Assembly: GCF_016907365.1 (NCBI RefSeq)
Contig: NZ_JAFBBV010000001.1
Location: 3,534,001-3,598,000, forward strand
DNA length: 64,000 nucleotides
Direction: 5' to 3'
DNA from: Oerskovia paurometabola
GTDB lineage: Bacteria > Actinomycetota > Actinomycetes > Actinomycetales > Cellulomonadaceae
Both the position numbers and the translations under genes were made by a program. The notes under the pieces were generated by a model that saw only the letters and a program-made list of their open reading frames with translations, was not told where the DNA came from and made no database searches. This document shows positions 18,290-27,007 of this stretch, piece after piece; the first letter of the stretch is position 1, and each line of letters begins with the position of its first letter.

Positions 18290-18943
18290 GTGACCACGGA
18301 CGAGCTGCACGACGTCGGCACCCGCCGCGGGCGGTCGGCACGCGTCCCGCTCCTGCTCGCCGGAGCGATCCTGCTGGGCGCGGTGTTCGCCGCGACGTAC
18401 GTCGTGACCGTCCGCACGCTCACGGGGCAGCAGCTCGACAACGGCGCGTTCGTCTCGTGGCAGCAGCTCAACCCGTTCCTCGGGTCGTTCGCGCAGGTCC
18501 TGCGACCGGCCCTGCCCGTGGCGCTCGGGGTCGTGTGCGCGGTCCTCGGGGTGCTCGCGCTGCGGGCCCGCCGGTGGCGGGCCGTCGCGCGCGCCGTGGC
18601 CGTCGTGGTCGTCACGGTCCCGCTCGCCCGCTGGCTCCGCGACGGGGCGCTCGACCGGCCGGACCTCGCCGACCTCGCCTACCCCCAGAACACCCTGCCC
18701 TCGGGGCACGTCGCGGTGACGGCCGCGCTGTGCGTCGCGGTCCTGTTCCTGTGGCCGCGCCGCTCGGGAGCGCTCGTGGCGTGGGCCGTGGTCGTGAGCC
18801 TCGTGGCGTGCGTCGCGTCGCTGCTCGAGCACGCGCACCGCCCGAGCGACGTCGTCGCCTCCCTCGCGCTCGTGGGGGCGCTCACGTGCCTGGTGCTCGC
18901 GCTCACGCAGCGCCGGACGCTGCCGGTGGCCTCGTCGGGCTGA
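18290..18943 (+). CDS. PAP2-family membrane phosphatase
   Basis: A 217-residue polytopic protein with about six helices and the PAP2 signature LPSGHVAV near residue 140 and HRPSDV near 183, giving the catalytic His pair on the outer face. The first family motif is degraded to ALDRP without the usual Lys. Such enzymes remove phosphate from lipid phosphates, including undecaprenyl pyrophosphate released in polysaccharide synthesis, which would suit this locus. The GTG start is supported by AGGAAGG seven bases upstream. It converges on the CPBP gene with a 55-bp gap that holds no clear terminator. The substrate is not determined. Confidence 0.85.
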   Translation: MTTDELHDVGTRRGRSARVPLLLAGAILLGAVFAATYVVTVRTLTGQQLDNGAFVSWQQLNPFLGSFAQVLRPALPVALGVVCAVLGVLALRARRWRAVARAVAVVVVTVPLARWLRDGALDRPDLADLAYPQNTLPSGHVAVTAALCVAVLFLWPRRSGALVAWAVVVSLVACVASLLEHAHRPSDVVASLALVGALTCLVLALTQRRTLPVASSG

Positions 18944-18998
18944 CGAGGTCGGTTCGCTGCCATGCCGTGCCTCTCGCCGGGCCGCCCCTGAGTGATCC

Positions 18999-19814
18999 TC
19001 AGTGCGCGACGCGCCATCGACGACTCGCCCGAGACCTGTGGGAGAGCGTCACCGACGCGAGGGCAAGGATCACCACCGCCGCGTTGGCAGTGAGGGTGCC
19101 CGTCCAGGTCGTCGGCGGGATGCCGAGAGTGAAGCTGGCGGCGTTGAACACCGTGTGGCTGAGGATGCACAGGAACACCCCGTTCGTACCCGACACCCTG
19201 AAGACCGCGCCGTAGAGGAAGCGGAACGCCATGATCTGGACCGCGAACATCCAGAAGTCGATCAGACCAGACTCGTGGTTCGTGCCAGGAATGAAGAAGA
19301 GCGGCACGTGCCAGAGGAGCCAGACGACCCCGACCACCAGTGAGGACGTGACGAATCCCCACCGCCGATCGAGCCCGGGCTGCAGCGCGGTCATCCAGCC
19401 GGCCTCCTCCATGCCGCCGATGACGAGATTGCCCGGCAACGACAGGAAGAACATGAACCACGGAACCGCGTGCGCGGAGGGACCGGAGACCAGCAGGTGG
19501 AGCGAGAAGTACACCGCGAGCGCGAAGAAGGCGAACAGATACCCCGCGGGGCGGCCCCGGGCTGCGAACACGACCCTCAGCCACTCCCAGAGACCCGAGA
19601 CCTTGCGGTTCGCTCGCAGGACGACGTAGGAGGCGATCGCGGGCGAGAGGATGTAGATCGCGAACGGCACGTTCGCCAGGAGCTCGGGAACCGTGGTGAC
19701 AACGTTGTTCACCTCGTAGCCGAAGCGGGCCGCCACGATCAGCCCACCGGAGAGCCCATAGGCGATCAGAAAAGTGAGCGCCATGAACTGCCGAGCGATC
19801 CGTGCGTCCGTCAC
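18999..19814 (-). CDS. CPBP-family intramembrane protease-like protein
   Basis: This 271-residue polytopic protein carries the CPBP (CAAX protease / bacteriocin-processing) motifs: GGMEEAGW, WHVPLFF and LSHTVFN. They provide the Glu pair and the two His expected at the active site. The Arg that usually follows the Glu-Glu motif is Met here, so catalysis may be altered. The GTG at 19814 was chosen because TATCGT ends exactly six bases before it, a leaderless promoter arrangement; the nearest ribosome site is poor. A 70-bp array of palindromes lies 40-110 bases upstream and probably controls this gene. Known members process prenylated or peptide substrates or protect against bacteriocins. No link to polysaccharide synthesis is evident. 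Confidence 0.85.
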   Translation of the reverse strand: MTDARIARQFMALTFLIAYGLSGGLIVAARFGYEVNNVVTTVPELLANVPFAIYILSPAIASYVVLRANRKVSGLWEWLRVVFAARGRPAGYLFAFFALAVYFSLHLLVSGPSAHAVPWFMFFLSLPGNLVIGGMEEAGWMTALQPGLDRRWGFVTSSLVVGVVWLLWHVPLFFIPGTNHESGLIDFWMFAVQIMAFRFLYGAVFRVSGTNGVFLCILSHTVFNAASFTLGIPPTTWTGTLTANAAVVILALASVTLSHRSRASRRWRVAH

Positions 19815-19820
19815 CCCGCA

Positions 19821-19826
19821 ACGATA
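19821..19826 (-). promoter_or_regulatory. -10 element of leaderless CPBP promoter
   Basis: TATCGT on the minus strand ends six bases before the GTG at 19814, placing transcription start at or next to the start codon. No -35 consensus is visible; the palindrome array begins about 28 bases further upstream, so an activator could substitute. Confidence 0.6.
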
Positions 19827-19853
19827 TGGCCGGAGCCGAAGCGGGACGCCGCT

Positions 19854-19923
19854 CGCGAGGTAGAACCTCCTGCGTCGAGGTAGTGCCCGCTGAGTTCTAC
19901 CTCGCGCAGGAGGTACTACCTCG
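19854..19923. promoter_or_regulatory. GAGGTA palindrome array, probable operator
   Basis: Two near-identical palindromes, GAGGTAGAACCTC (19857-19869) and GAGGTACTACCTC (19910-19922), flank two half sites, GAGGTAG (19877-19883) and CTACCTC (19897-19903). The array also contains three interleaved perfect inverted repeats: 13 bp (19854-19866 with 19894-19906), 10 bp (19865-19874 with 19905-19914) and 9 bp (19876-19884 with 19915-19923). It lies just upstream of the leaderless CPBP promoter and covers the stop codon of the glycosyltransferase gene. Cooperative binding of a dimeric regulator is the simplest reading; an RNA hairpin ending the upstream transcript is the alternative. Confidence 0.65.
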
Positions 19924-21088
19924 GCGCGCGCGCTCGCCGGGCGGACCGGGATCTCAGGACGCGCTCGTAGAGGTCGTCGTACCGGTCCACGACGGCCTCC
20001 CACGTGTAGCGCTCGACCTCGCGGCGGCCCGCGGCCCCGAGCGCGGCCGCGAGGTCCGGCGCGTCGAGCAGCGACCCGATCGCGTCCGCGAGCGCCCCGG
20101 CGTCCCGGGGGTCGACGAGCAGGCCGTCGACGCCGTCGGTGAGGAGCGTGCGGGGCCCCCCGAGCACGGTGCCCACCACGGGGCGCCCGGCCCGCCAGGC
20201 CTCGAGCACCACGATCGACGCGGCCTCCTTGCGGCTCGGCACGACCACGACCGTGGCCGCCGCGAGCGCCTCGGCGACGGCGTCCGGCCCCAGCATCCCG
20301 GGGAAGGACACGCGGTCCTCGACCCCGAGCGCCCGGGCCCGACGCCGCAGCTCCGCGAGCTCCGACCCGTCGCCCACGATCGTGAGCCGGGCCCGCTCGG
20401 CGAGAGGTGACGCCGCGAAGGCTTCGAGCAGCAGGTCGAAGCCCTTGACGTGCTCGACGCGGCCGACCGCCAGCAGTACGGGTTCGGTCGCGCCGGCGGC
20501 GGCCACAGGGTCGGCGGCGCCCGCACCCAGCTCGACCCCGTTCGGCACGACGACGGCGCCCCCGTACCCGAAACGCTCGGCCAGGTCGTCGGTGACGATG
20601 GTCGAGCAACCCGTCACGGCGTCCGCGCGGGTGAGGGCCGTACCGAACCAGGTGCGCATCCACCAGGACGTGCCGAGCGCGTCGTGGTCGTCGGCGAACG
20701 TCTCTCCGTGCGAGCTGACGACGAGCGGCGTGCGGGTGACGCCCCCCAGTGCCGTGGCGTAGACGCCGTTGGGGCCGAAGCACTGCACGTGCAGGACGTC
20801 GGGGCGCAGCGAGCGGTACGCGCGGGACCAGCGCCAGGCAGCGGCGGGCCACCGCAGCGCGAAGGACAGGACGCCGCGAGCGCCGCGCGAGGGCTGGGGG
20901 GTCGGGAGGTAGCGGACCGTGACGCCGTCGAGCACGCGGGTCCCGAGGTGCTCGCCCTGGTCGACGGCCCACACCTCGACCGTCTCGCCGCGCGCGGCGA
21001 GCACGCGCGCGACGTGCTGGACGTGGGTCTCGACGCCGCCCGTGCGGGGCGCGTAGGAGCTGGTGACGAGCGCGGTGCGGGGACTCAT
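19916..21088 (-). CDS. GT4 glycosyltransferase
   Basis: A 390-residue GT-B fold enzyme of family GT4. The N-terminal acceptor domain has GGVETHVQ and a Gly-rich loop. The C-terminal nucleotide-sugar domain has VGRVEHVKGFD near 205 and the E-x7-E motif in EAASIVVLE near 290. It transfers a sugar from an NDP-sugar to a growing lipid-linked glycan on the cytoplasmic face of the membrane. CCAGGGGGCGAA ahead of the ATG supports the start. It is divergent from the glycosyltransferase at 21173, sharing an 84-bp intergenic region. Its stop codon lies inside the palindrome at 19910-19922. Donor and acceptor cannot be read from sequence. Confidence 0.93.
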   Translation of the reverse strand: MSPRTALVTSSYAPRTGGVETHVQHVARVLAARGETVEVWAVDQGEHLGTRVLDGVTVRYLPTPQPSRGARGVLSFALRWPAAAWRWSRAYRSLRPDVLHVQCFGPNGVYATALGGVTRTPLVVSSHGETFADDHDALGTSWWMRTWFGTALTRADAVTGCSTIVTDDLAERFGYGGAVVVPNGVELGAGAADPVAAAGATEPVLLAVGRVEHVKGFDLLLEAFAASPLAERARLTIVGDGSELAELRRRARALGVEDRVSFPGMLGPDAVAEALAAATVVVVPSRKEAASIVVLEAWRAGRPVVGTVLGGPRTLLTDGVDGLLVDPRDAGALADAIGSLLDAPDLAAALGAAGRREVERYTWEAVVDRYDDLYERVLRSRSARRARAPR

Positions 21089-21172
21089 TTCGCCCCCTGG
21101 AGACCGTGGTCGGGGCGCCGCGCGCCGCTAGAGTGGGGCACTTCCCGTGCCGCGAGAGAACGGACTCCCCGC

Positions 21173-22276
21173 ATGCCGCAGCTGGTGATCGCGACCGTCG
21201 CGGTTGAGGTGCCCATGGGCGCGCAAGTTTATCAGGAGGAGGTCGCCACCCGGGCGGCCCGAGCCCTCTCCGCACCGCCCGGAGGCGCGGTTTCACCCAC
21301 CGCGTCGCAGGCTCCCGCACGGGCCGAGGACTGGACCGTGAAGCGCACCGTCGCCCGCTCCCTGCGCTCGCCCCTGCCGGGCACGCTCCGCCTCCCGCTC
21401 TCCCGCCTCGGCACGGCCTCGCCCGCGCTGCGCCGGGCCGCAGGCCGGGTCGTGTACCCGCGCGGCGCCGTCGTGCACCGCGTCGGGCTCGAGCTGCCCC
21501 CGCACCCGACGCGCGACGTCGTGACCATCCAGGACGTGGTGTCCTGGCGGTTCGACGACGAGTCCCGCCCGGTGCGCGCAGCCGCCGAGGAGGCCCGGCG
21601 CGCGGCGGCCGTCGTCACGGTCTCCGAGTTCAGCGCCGACGAGATCGCCGAGCTGCTCGGCGTCGAGCGCCCGCACGTCGCCTACAACGGGGTCGACGAG
21701 CGCTACTTCCGCACGCCGCCCCTCGACGCCGCGGCGCTCGACGCGCTGGGCATCACCGGCCCGTACGTGCTGCACGCGGGCGGCGCGTCGCGGCGCAAGA
21801 ACCTCGAGAGCCTCGCCGCGGCGTGGCCCCTGATCCACAGCGCGCGCCCGGACCTGACGCTCGTCATGAGCGGTCCGCGCAACGCCCGGCGCGACGCGCT
21901 GTTCGGCGCGCTCGCGGGCACGCGCCTCGTGGGCCGCCTGCCCGACGACGTCATGCCGGGTCTGGTCGCGGGCGCCGCCGTCGTCGTGGTCCCCTCGCAC
22001 TACGAGGGCTTCGGCCTGCCCGCGCTCGAGGGCATGGCCGCAGGGGTGCCCGTGGTCGCGGCACGCACGAGCTCGCTGCCCGAGGTCGTGGGCGACGGCG
22101 GGCTGCTCGTGGACCCGACGCCCGACGAGATCGCCCAGGCGACCCTGTTCGCGCTCTCCGACGACCCGGAGGTCGCGGCCATGGTCGAGCGCGGCCGGGC
22201 CCGCTCGGCCGACTTCACGTGGGAGCGCAGCGCGGCGCAGCACGCGGCCGTGTGGCGGGCCGTGGCCGCGCGCTGA
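21173..22276 (+). CDS. GT4 glycosyltransferase
   Basis: A 367-residue GT4 enzyme. It shows VTVSEFSADEI in the N-terminal half, LHAGGASRRKN at the start of the donor domain, and EGFGLPALEGMAAG, the E-x7-E donor-binding motif. The layout resembles mannosyltransferases of the WbaZ/PimB type, but specificity is not predictable. A TAGAGT -10-like hexamer at 21129-21134 would give a short leader; GAGAGAAC upstream of the ATG is a modest ribosome site. The stop is six bases from the stop of the convergent glycoside hydrolase gene, with no room for a terminator. It probably acts on the same glycan as its divergent neighbour. Confidence 0.92.
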   Translation: MPQLVIATVAVEVPMGAQVYQEEVATRAARALSAPPGGAVSPTASQAPARAEDWTVKRTVARSLRSPLPGTLRLPLSRLGTASPALRRAAGRVVYPRGAVVHRVGLELPPHPTRDVVTIQDVVSWRFDDESRPVRAAAEEARRAAAVVTVSEFSADEIAELLGVERPHVAYNGVDERYFRTPPLDAAALDALGITGPYVLHAGGASRRKNLESLAAAWPLIHSARPDLTLVMSGPRNARRDALFGALAGTRLVGRLPDDVMPGLVAGAAVVVVPSHYEGFGLPALEGMAAGVPVVAARTSSLPEVVGDGGLLVDPTPDEIAQATLFALSDDPEVAAMVERGRARSADFTWERSAAQHAAVWRAVAAR

Positions 22277-22282
22277 CGCGGG

Positions 22283-25200
22283 TCAGGCCCCGGGCCCCCA
22301 GGCCTGGAGCGCGCTCACGGTCGCGACGTACGCGCTCTCGGTGCTGAGCGGCAGGAAGGACGGGTGCAGCCCGCCCACGACGCCCGAGTAGTTCGCCGCG
22401 AGCACGGGCACTCCTCGCTCGGTCGTCATGGGCACCGAGACACGCACCGCGGTGACCTCGACCGGGTCGATCTCGAACACGGCGACCCGGTCGGAGAACT
22501 GGTCCTTGCGCTGGACCACGTCCTGCCAGGTGCCGTCGGGGAGCTGGACCGAGACGGTGTAGTCCCGCAGCCCCATGCTGCAGCACCGGATCCCGGCCGT
22601 CGCGACACCGATCCGGTCGATCGTCTGCGGCCCGTCGGTCGTCACGGTCACCGACGGGTTCTCGTCGACGACGTCGTCCGCGAGCCGACCGGACCGCCAC
22701 GGGTCGCGCACGTCGAACGTCCCGGACGTCACGACCTGGGCGTCGGCCTCCTCGTGGGTCGAGGTGGCCGTGACGGGCCGCCCGGCCAGGAGGTCCGGGC
22801 CGAACGGCCGGGTGGCCTCGACCGCGAGCGCCTGGCCCGGCGCACCCACGAGGAAGACGGGCGCTCCCGTGACCGGGAGGTCGGCACCGTCCGGGCCGAC
22901 CTCGAGGCTCGTCTCGGCCCCGTACTGGTCGACCACCCGCAGCGTGCCCGGGCCGCCGTCGGCCGTGACGCGCAGCGTGGTCGTCAGGTCGTCGCCCCAG
23001 ACCGCGAGCAGCTGCTCGCCCGCCGGCCCCTCGGCCGAGGCCGCGAACGTGCCGGGCGCGCCCGTCTCGACGAAAGTGGGCGCCCCGTAGGGGGCGAGCA
23101 GGGCCGACGTCGCGGCGAACGCCGCCCCGGACGGCTTGACGTAGCTGCCGTACTGGACGAGCGACCACGAGTTGCCCGACTCCCCGAATCCCCCCTCGGA
23201 GAAGAAGTACGTCCACTCGTCGATCCCCTCGGACCCGTACCAGAGGAGCTTGCGCGCGACGTCCGAGCCGCCCGCCCAGAAGTTCGCGACGCCGTCGGAC
23301 CACCAGCCGGACTCGGTGTCCCAGACGGGCAGGTCCCCGCACGGGGCGAGGGCCTCGCGCAGCGCGTCCAGGTCGTCGCCCGGCTGCGAGAACCCCTGCT
23401 CCTCCCACGAGCGGTTGAGGCCCGTGTAGGGGTGGATCCCGACGACGTCCATCGAGGCGCACCCGCCGGCCTCGACGAGCGCGGCCCACCACTCGGGCAC
23501 GATGCCCAGGGTGTTCCCGCCGACGATCCGGACGCCCGGGAACGCGGCGCGCGCCCCGGCCGCGAACGGCGCACCGATCTGCTCCTCGTACTGCGCGCCG
23601 TCGTCGAAGCCCGTGTTGTTGGGCTCGTTCCACGGCTGCCAGGCCACGATCCCCGGCGCCTCCTGAGCGATCGCCGCGACGATCTCGCGCGACCAGCCCT
23701 CCCAGGTGCCAGCGTCGACCGCGGCCCGCTCGGCCTCGCCGCCGGACCCGAGCTGCAGCGTCAGCGCGACCCCGCTGGCGTCCGCGAGCGCCGCAGCAGC
23801 CTGGAGCTCGGCGAACGGGTCGGCCTCGGCGCCTTCCTCGGGCTCGGGCACGCCGGCGCTCGGGAGCGAGTCCCAGACGAGCCCGTCGGCGCTCGGGGTG
23901 CCGGTCGGGTCGGGCACGATCGCCCCGAAGTCGAGCTGCCAGCGGAAGCTGCCCACGCCGAGCTGGTCGGCGAGCTGCACCCCGCGCAGGACGGAGGCCC
24001 CGCCCCAGTCGGCGCCGTCGGCCAGCCCGGCGAGGTCGAGCGGGGCACCCGGGGCCCCGACCGTGTAGCGCAGGCACGTCCCCGAGACCGGGTCGCCGCT
24101 CTCGCGGTCGACCAGCGCCGCGTCGACCTCGTAGACCCCGGGCCGTGCGGCGGGCAGCGTCACGGGCACGTCCCCGCCGTCGGCAGGGAGGTCGACGACC
24201 TGCTCGTCACCCACGACCGGGTCAAGCACCCGCGGGTCGCCCCGCACCTGGAAGCGCAGCTCGTACCGGTCGGCCCAGCGTCCCCACGAGTCGTCGAGGC
24301 TCAGGCGGACCGCGGGCTCCTCGCCCGGCGGGAAGTAGTTGTAGACCTCGTCCGTGACGAGCCCGGCCCCCGCGCCCATGACGGAGAGGAACCCGTCGTT
24401 GATCGCGTTGTACTTCACGGGCGCGCCGAGCTGGTAGGCCATGCGGTCGGCCGTGACGGCGGTGAGCGCGACGGCCCCCTCGCTCGTGGTCAGCGCGTAG
24501 TACGTGCCGTCGTCGAGCACGAGGGGCGACCCGTCGAGGAGCGTGAAGTCCGCGTCGAGGTCGGCGCGCGCGTCGGGCCAGACGCCGCGGCGGACGCCGT
24601 CTGCGCCCACGTGCTCGAACCCGAGACCGTCCTCGATCACCACGAGCCCGTCGCCGTCGGGGGCCGGCGCGACGCCGACCACGGAGTCGAACCAGTGCTG
24701 CGACGGCTTGGCGAACGCCCACTTGCGGTTCGCGGTCGCACCGAGGTGCAGCTCCTCGGCCCCGTCCTGGTCGAGGACCGTCAGGTCGTCGGTGGCCCCC
24801 GCGTCCGACGTCCCCGACGACTCGAGCACCAGCCCGCCGTCCGGGAGCTGCCCCAGCACCTGGCCCGGGAAGTCGTCCCGCGTGCCGACGATCTTCCCGT
24901 CGGTCCCCACGAGGTGCAGGGTGCGCTCGGTCTCGTGCACCCCGATCACGGGCCGCCCGTCGAGGTCGTCCCACATCGCCATGCCGTACAGGTCGAGGAC
25001 CCCGCCCTCGGTCTGGTCGCCCTCGGGCAGGTGCGTCGTCCAGGACCGGGTGCCGTCGGGCTCGAAGCGGACCAGGTCGCGGCGCTGCATGAGCGTGTCG
25101 AGGAAGTAGATCCCGCCGTCGGCGTCGACCTCGAACTGCTCGGGGCTGAACGCCTCGTTGCCCTCGTCGAGCTGCAGCTCGAAGTCCGTCGTGCCCTTCG

Positions 25201-25657
25201 CCTCGCCCGTCGCCACGTCGTAGCGGGTCACGCGGTAGGCGCTCGACCGGTCCCACTCCAGGACGTACGCGAGCCCGTCCCGGACCCGCATCGAGAGGAC
25301 GGTGCCGTCCGTCAGGGTCGCGACGTCGTCGACGACGTCCCGGCGACCGCCCAGGTCCGCCGCGTCGACGCCGTCGTGCGTGATCTTGTCGACCACTGGG
25401 AACCCGCACACCGGGGCCGCCCCGGGCTCGCTCACGCTGACGACCGAGGGCATGGGCGCCCCGGACGCCCCGGGGTCGGCGGCCGCTCCGTCACCGACCG
25501 CGCGGACGACGAGCACCGCCGCCGTGGCGACCACGACCGTCCCCGCGACGCCGACCACCCAGGCCCGGCGTCGTCGGTACCAGGGCGTGGGGCGCTCGCT
25601 CGGCGCTGGCGGGTCGGTCACGTCGGTGCTCCCGTCGGGCCCGGAAGGGTGGGCCAA
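22283..25657 (-). CDS. Membrane-anchored clan-A glycoside hydrolase with discoidin domain
   Basis: A 1,124-residue surface protein. A short basic cytoplasmic tail is followed by a single helix at about 32-53. A region to about residue 480 has repeated beta segments (for example GGIYFLDT) and may be a propeller. A TIM-barrel hydrolase region then carries WQPWNEPNN with probable acid/base Glu678, and DTESGWW with probable nucleophile Glu782, the clan-A (GH39/GH5-like) arrangement. A discoidin-like (F5/8 type C) module follows at about 950-1080. A polysaccharide-trimming or remodelling enzyme outside the cell is likely. The start is a TTG exactly six bases after TACGAT, so it is probably leaderless; a GTG twelve codons later is an alternative. 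It shares a divergent promoter region with the gene at 25764. Confidence 0.85.
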   Translation of the reverse strand: MAHPSGPDGSTDVTDPPAPSERPTPWYRRRRAWVVGVAGTVVVATAAVLVVRAVGDGAAADPGASGAPMPSVVSVSEPGAAPVCGFPVVDKITHDGVDAADLGGRRDVVDDVATLTDGTVLSMRVRDGLAYVLEWDRSSAYRVTRYDVATGEAKGTTDFELQLDEGNEAFSPEQFEVDADGGIYFLDTLMQRRDLVRFEPDGTRSWTTHLPEGDQTEGGVLDLYGMAMWDDLDGRPVIGVHETERTLHLVGTDGKIVGTRDDFPGQVLGQLPDGGLVLESSGTSDAGATDDLTVLDQDGAEELHLGATANRKWAFAKPSQHWFDSVVGVAPAPDGDGLVVIEDGLGFEHVGADGVRRGVWPDARADLDADFTLLDGSPLVLDDGTYYALTTSEGAVALTAVTADRMAYQLGAPVKYNAINDGFLSVMGAGAGLVTDEVYNYFPPGEEPAVRLSLDDSWGRWADRYELRFQVRGDPRVLDPVVGDEQVVDLPADGGDVPVTLPAARPGVYEVDAALVDRESGDPVSGTCLRYTVGAPGAPLDLAGLADGADWGGASVLRGVQLADQLGVGSFRWQLDFGAIVPDPTGTPSADGLVWDSLPSAGVPEPEEGAEADPFAELQAAAALADASGVALTLQLGSGGEAERAAVDAGTWEGWSREIVAAIAQEAPGIVAWQPWNEPNNTGFDDGAQYEEQIGAPFAAGARAAFPGVRIVGGNTLGIVPEWWAALVEAGGCASMDVVGIHPYTGLNRSWEEQGFSQPGDDLDALREALAPCGDLPVWDTESGWWSDGVANFWAGGSDVARKLLWYGSEGIDEWTYFFSEGGFGESGNSWSLVQYGSYVKPSGAAFAATSALLAPYGAPTFVETGAPGTFAASAEGPAGEQLLAVWGDDLTTTLRVTADGGPGTLRVVDQYGAETSLEVGPDGADLPVTGAPVFLVGAPGQALAVEATRPFGPDLLAGRPVTATSTHEEADAQVVTSGTFDVRDPWRSGRLADDVVDENPSVTVTTDGPQTIDRIGVATAGIRCCSMGLRDYTVSVQLPDGTWQDVVQRKDQFSDRVAVFEIDPVEVTAVRVSVPMTTERGVPVLAANYSGVVGGLHPSFLPLSTESAYVATVSALQAWGPGA

Positions 25658-25663
25658 GGGTCG

Positions 25664-25669
25664 ATCGTA
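25664..25669 (-). promoter_or_regulatory. -10 element of leaderless hydrolase promoter
   Basis: TACGAT on the minus strand, six bases before the TTG at 25657. The spacing matches the other leaderless starts in this window. TTG is an unusual leaderless codon, so the downstream GTG remains possible. Confidence 0.5.
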
Positions 25670-25751
25670 CGTCCGGCACCCCCGTCAGGCGGGGCGACCG
25701 CCCGCGGATTTCACCCTCACGGCGGGGCCGTCCGGGCAGGGGGCCATCCCC

Positions 25752-25757
25752 TACGCT
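25752..25757 (+). promoter_or_regulatory. -10 element of leaderless glycosyltransferase promoter
   Basis: TACGCT ends six bases before the ATG at 25764, and no ribosome site precedes the ATG. No clear -35 is visible at the usual distance. Confidence 0.6.
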
Positions 25758-25763
25758 GACCGC

Positions 25764-26888
25764 ATGGACACGGACCCGCCCGACGCCGCCCGTGCCCGGG
25801 GCTCGGTCCTCTGGCTCAGCAACGAGACCCCCGACCGCGACGGTCAGGGCGGCCAACGACGCCAGTACTTCCAGATCCGTGCCCTGGTCCGCGCGGGCTG
25901 GTCGGTGCACGTCATGACGCTCGCCGGGGACCAGGACGACACGACCCTGCGGGAGATCGCGACCGTCGAGCGCTTCGCGCCGTTCCTCCACAAGCGCCTC
26001 CCCCACCCGACCCGCTACTTCCTCGCGCGCCGTCGCGCGCGCTCGGGTCGGTACGACCACGTGATCGTGGCCCACCTCGAGTCCTGGGCGCTGCTGCGCG
26101 GAGCAGGGCGCAGGCTCGGCGTCCCCGTCCTGGTCGACGTCCACAACGTCATGAGCCCCTGGCTGTCCCGGTATGGCAGGACGCGTGAGGCCGCCACGTT
26201 CCGCCAGATCGAGGACCGCGTCCTGCGCGACGCGTCGGCCGTCTCGGTGTGCTCCCCCGCCGAGCTCGACCGCCTGCCGGACGGCGGGACCGCGCGGCGG
26301 ATCGTCGCCCCGCACGGGATCGACGAGTCCGAGTGGCCGCCGCCCCCTGCCGCCGCGCCGCCGCCCGTGGTCGGCATGTTCGGCAACTGGTCCTGGACAC
26401 CGAACACCGCCGGGATCGCGTGGTTCGCCAAGGACGTGTGGCCTCGGGTGCGCGAGGCCGTGCCCGACGCCGAGTGGCACGTGGCGGGGAACGGCACCCC
26501 CGCGCGGTTCGCCGAGATCGAGGGCTTCCGCGCGCTCGGACGCGTCCCCGCGCTGTCCGACCTCACGGCGGTCTCGCGCGTGGTCGGGGTCCCCGTGCGC
26601 GCGGGGGTCGGCGCCCCCGTCAAGTTCGGCGAGGCCCTCGCGACCGGGCGCCCCGTGATCGCCACGACCGACGGTGCGAGCGCGCACCCGGGCTCCCCCG
26701 CGCGCGTCACGAACGACACCGACGAGTGGGTCGCCTGGCTCGTCGAGCGGCTGGGGCCAGACCGGGCGCTCGCCGACGACGAGGGACGACGGACCTACCG
26801 CTGGGCGATGGACGAGCTGCCGTGGGAACGCACGACCGCACCGATCGTCGCGTGGCTGTCGGAGAATTCCACCCGCTCCAGGCCCTGA
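25764..26888 (+). CDS. Glycosyltransferase, GT4-like
   Basis: A 374-residue GT-B protein. The N-terminus has GQGGQRRQYFQI, a Gly-rich acceptor-domain loop, and VDVHNVMSPW follows. The donor domain has FGNWSWTPN and KFGEALATGRPVIA, where the Glu aligns with the second Glu of the GT4 motif. Enzymes of this group occur in teichuronic acid and exopolysaccharide loci. No ribosome site precedes the ATG, but TACGCT six bases upstream indicates a leaderless message. It precedes the ABC exporter genes by about 120 bases, and a weak -10 in that gap suggests a separate exporter promoter. Sugar specificity is unknown. Confidence 0.9.
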   Translation: MDTDPPDAARARGSVLWLSNETPDRDGQGGQRRQYFQIRALVRAGWSVHVMTLAGDQDDTTLREIATVERFAPFLHKRLPHPTRYFLARRRARSGRYDHVIVAHLESWALLRGAGRRLGVPVLVDVHNVMSPWLSRYGRTREAATFRQIEDRVLRDASAVSVCSPAELDRLPDGGTARRIVAPHGIDESEWPPPPAAAPPPVVGMFGNWSWTPNTAGIAWFAKDVWPRVREAVPDAEWHVAGNGTPARFAEIEGFRALGRVPALSDLTAVSRVVGVPVRAGVGAPVKFGEALATGRPVIATTDGASAHPGSPARVTNDTDEWVAWLVERLGPDRALADDEGRRTYRWAMDELPWERTTAPIVAWLSENSTRSRP

Positions 26889-26907
26889 TACGGCGCGCGC
26901 CCGCTGA

Positions 26908-26913
26908 TAGTGT
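26908..26913 (+). promoter_or_regulatory. Possible -10 element for the exporter genes
   Basis: TAGTGT lies in the 119-bp gap before wzt, about 95 bases ahead of its GTG, preceded by TGA as in an extended -10. No good -35 is visible, so support is weak. Confidence 0.3.
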
Positions 26914-27007
26914 GCCCGTGTCGCAGACGGCCCGGTTCTCACCGGTCGAGACGCCTCCGACCACCACTCGATCCGCATCGCGCGGACACCATGCCGAAGG
27001 GGACACC

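Noticed and set aside
22364..25759. A 1,131-codon plus-strand frame opposite the hydrolase
   Set aside because: Low-complexity Arg/Val/Asp composition; shadow of the minus-strand gene.
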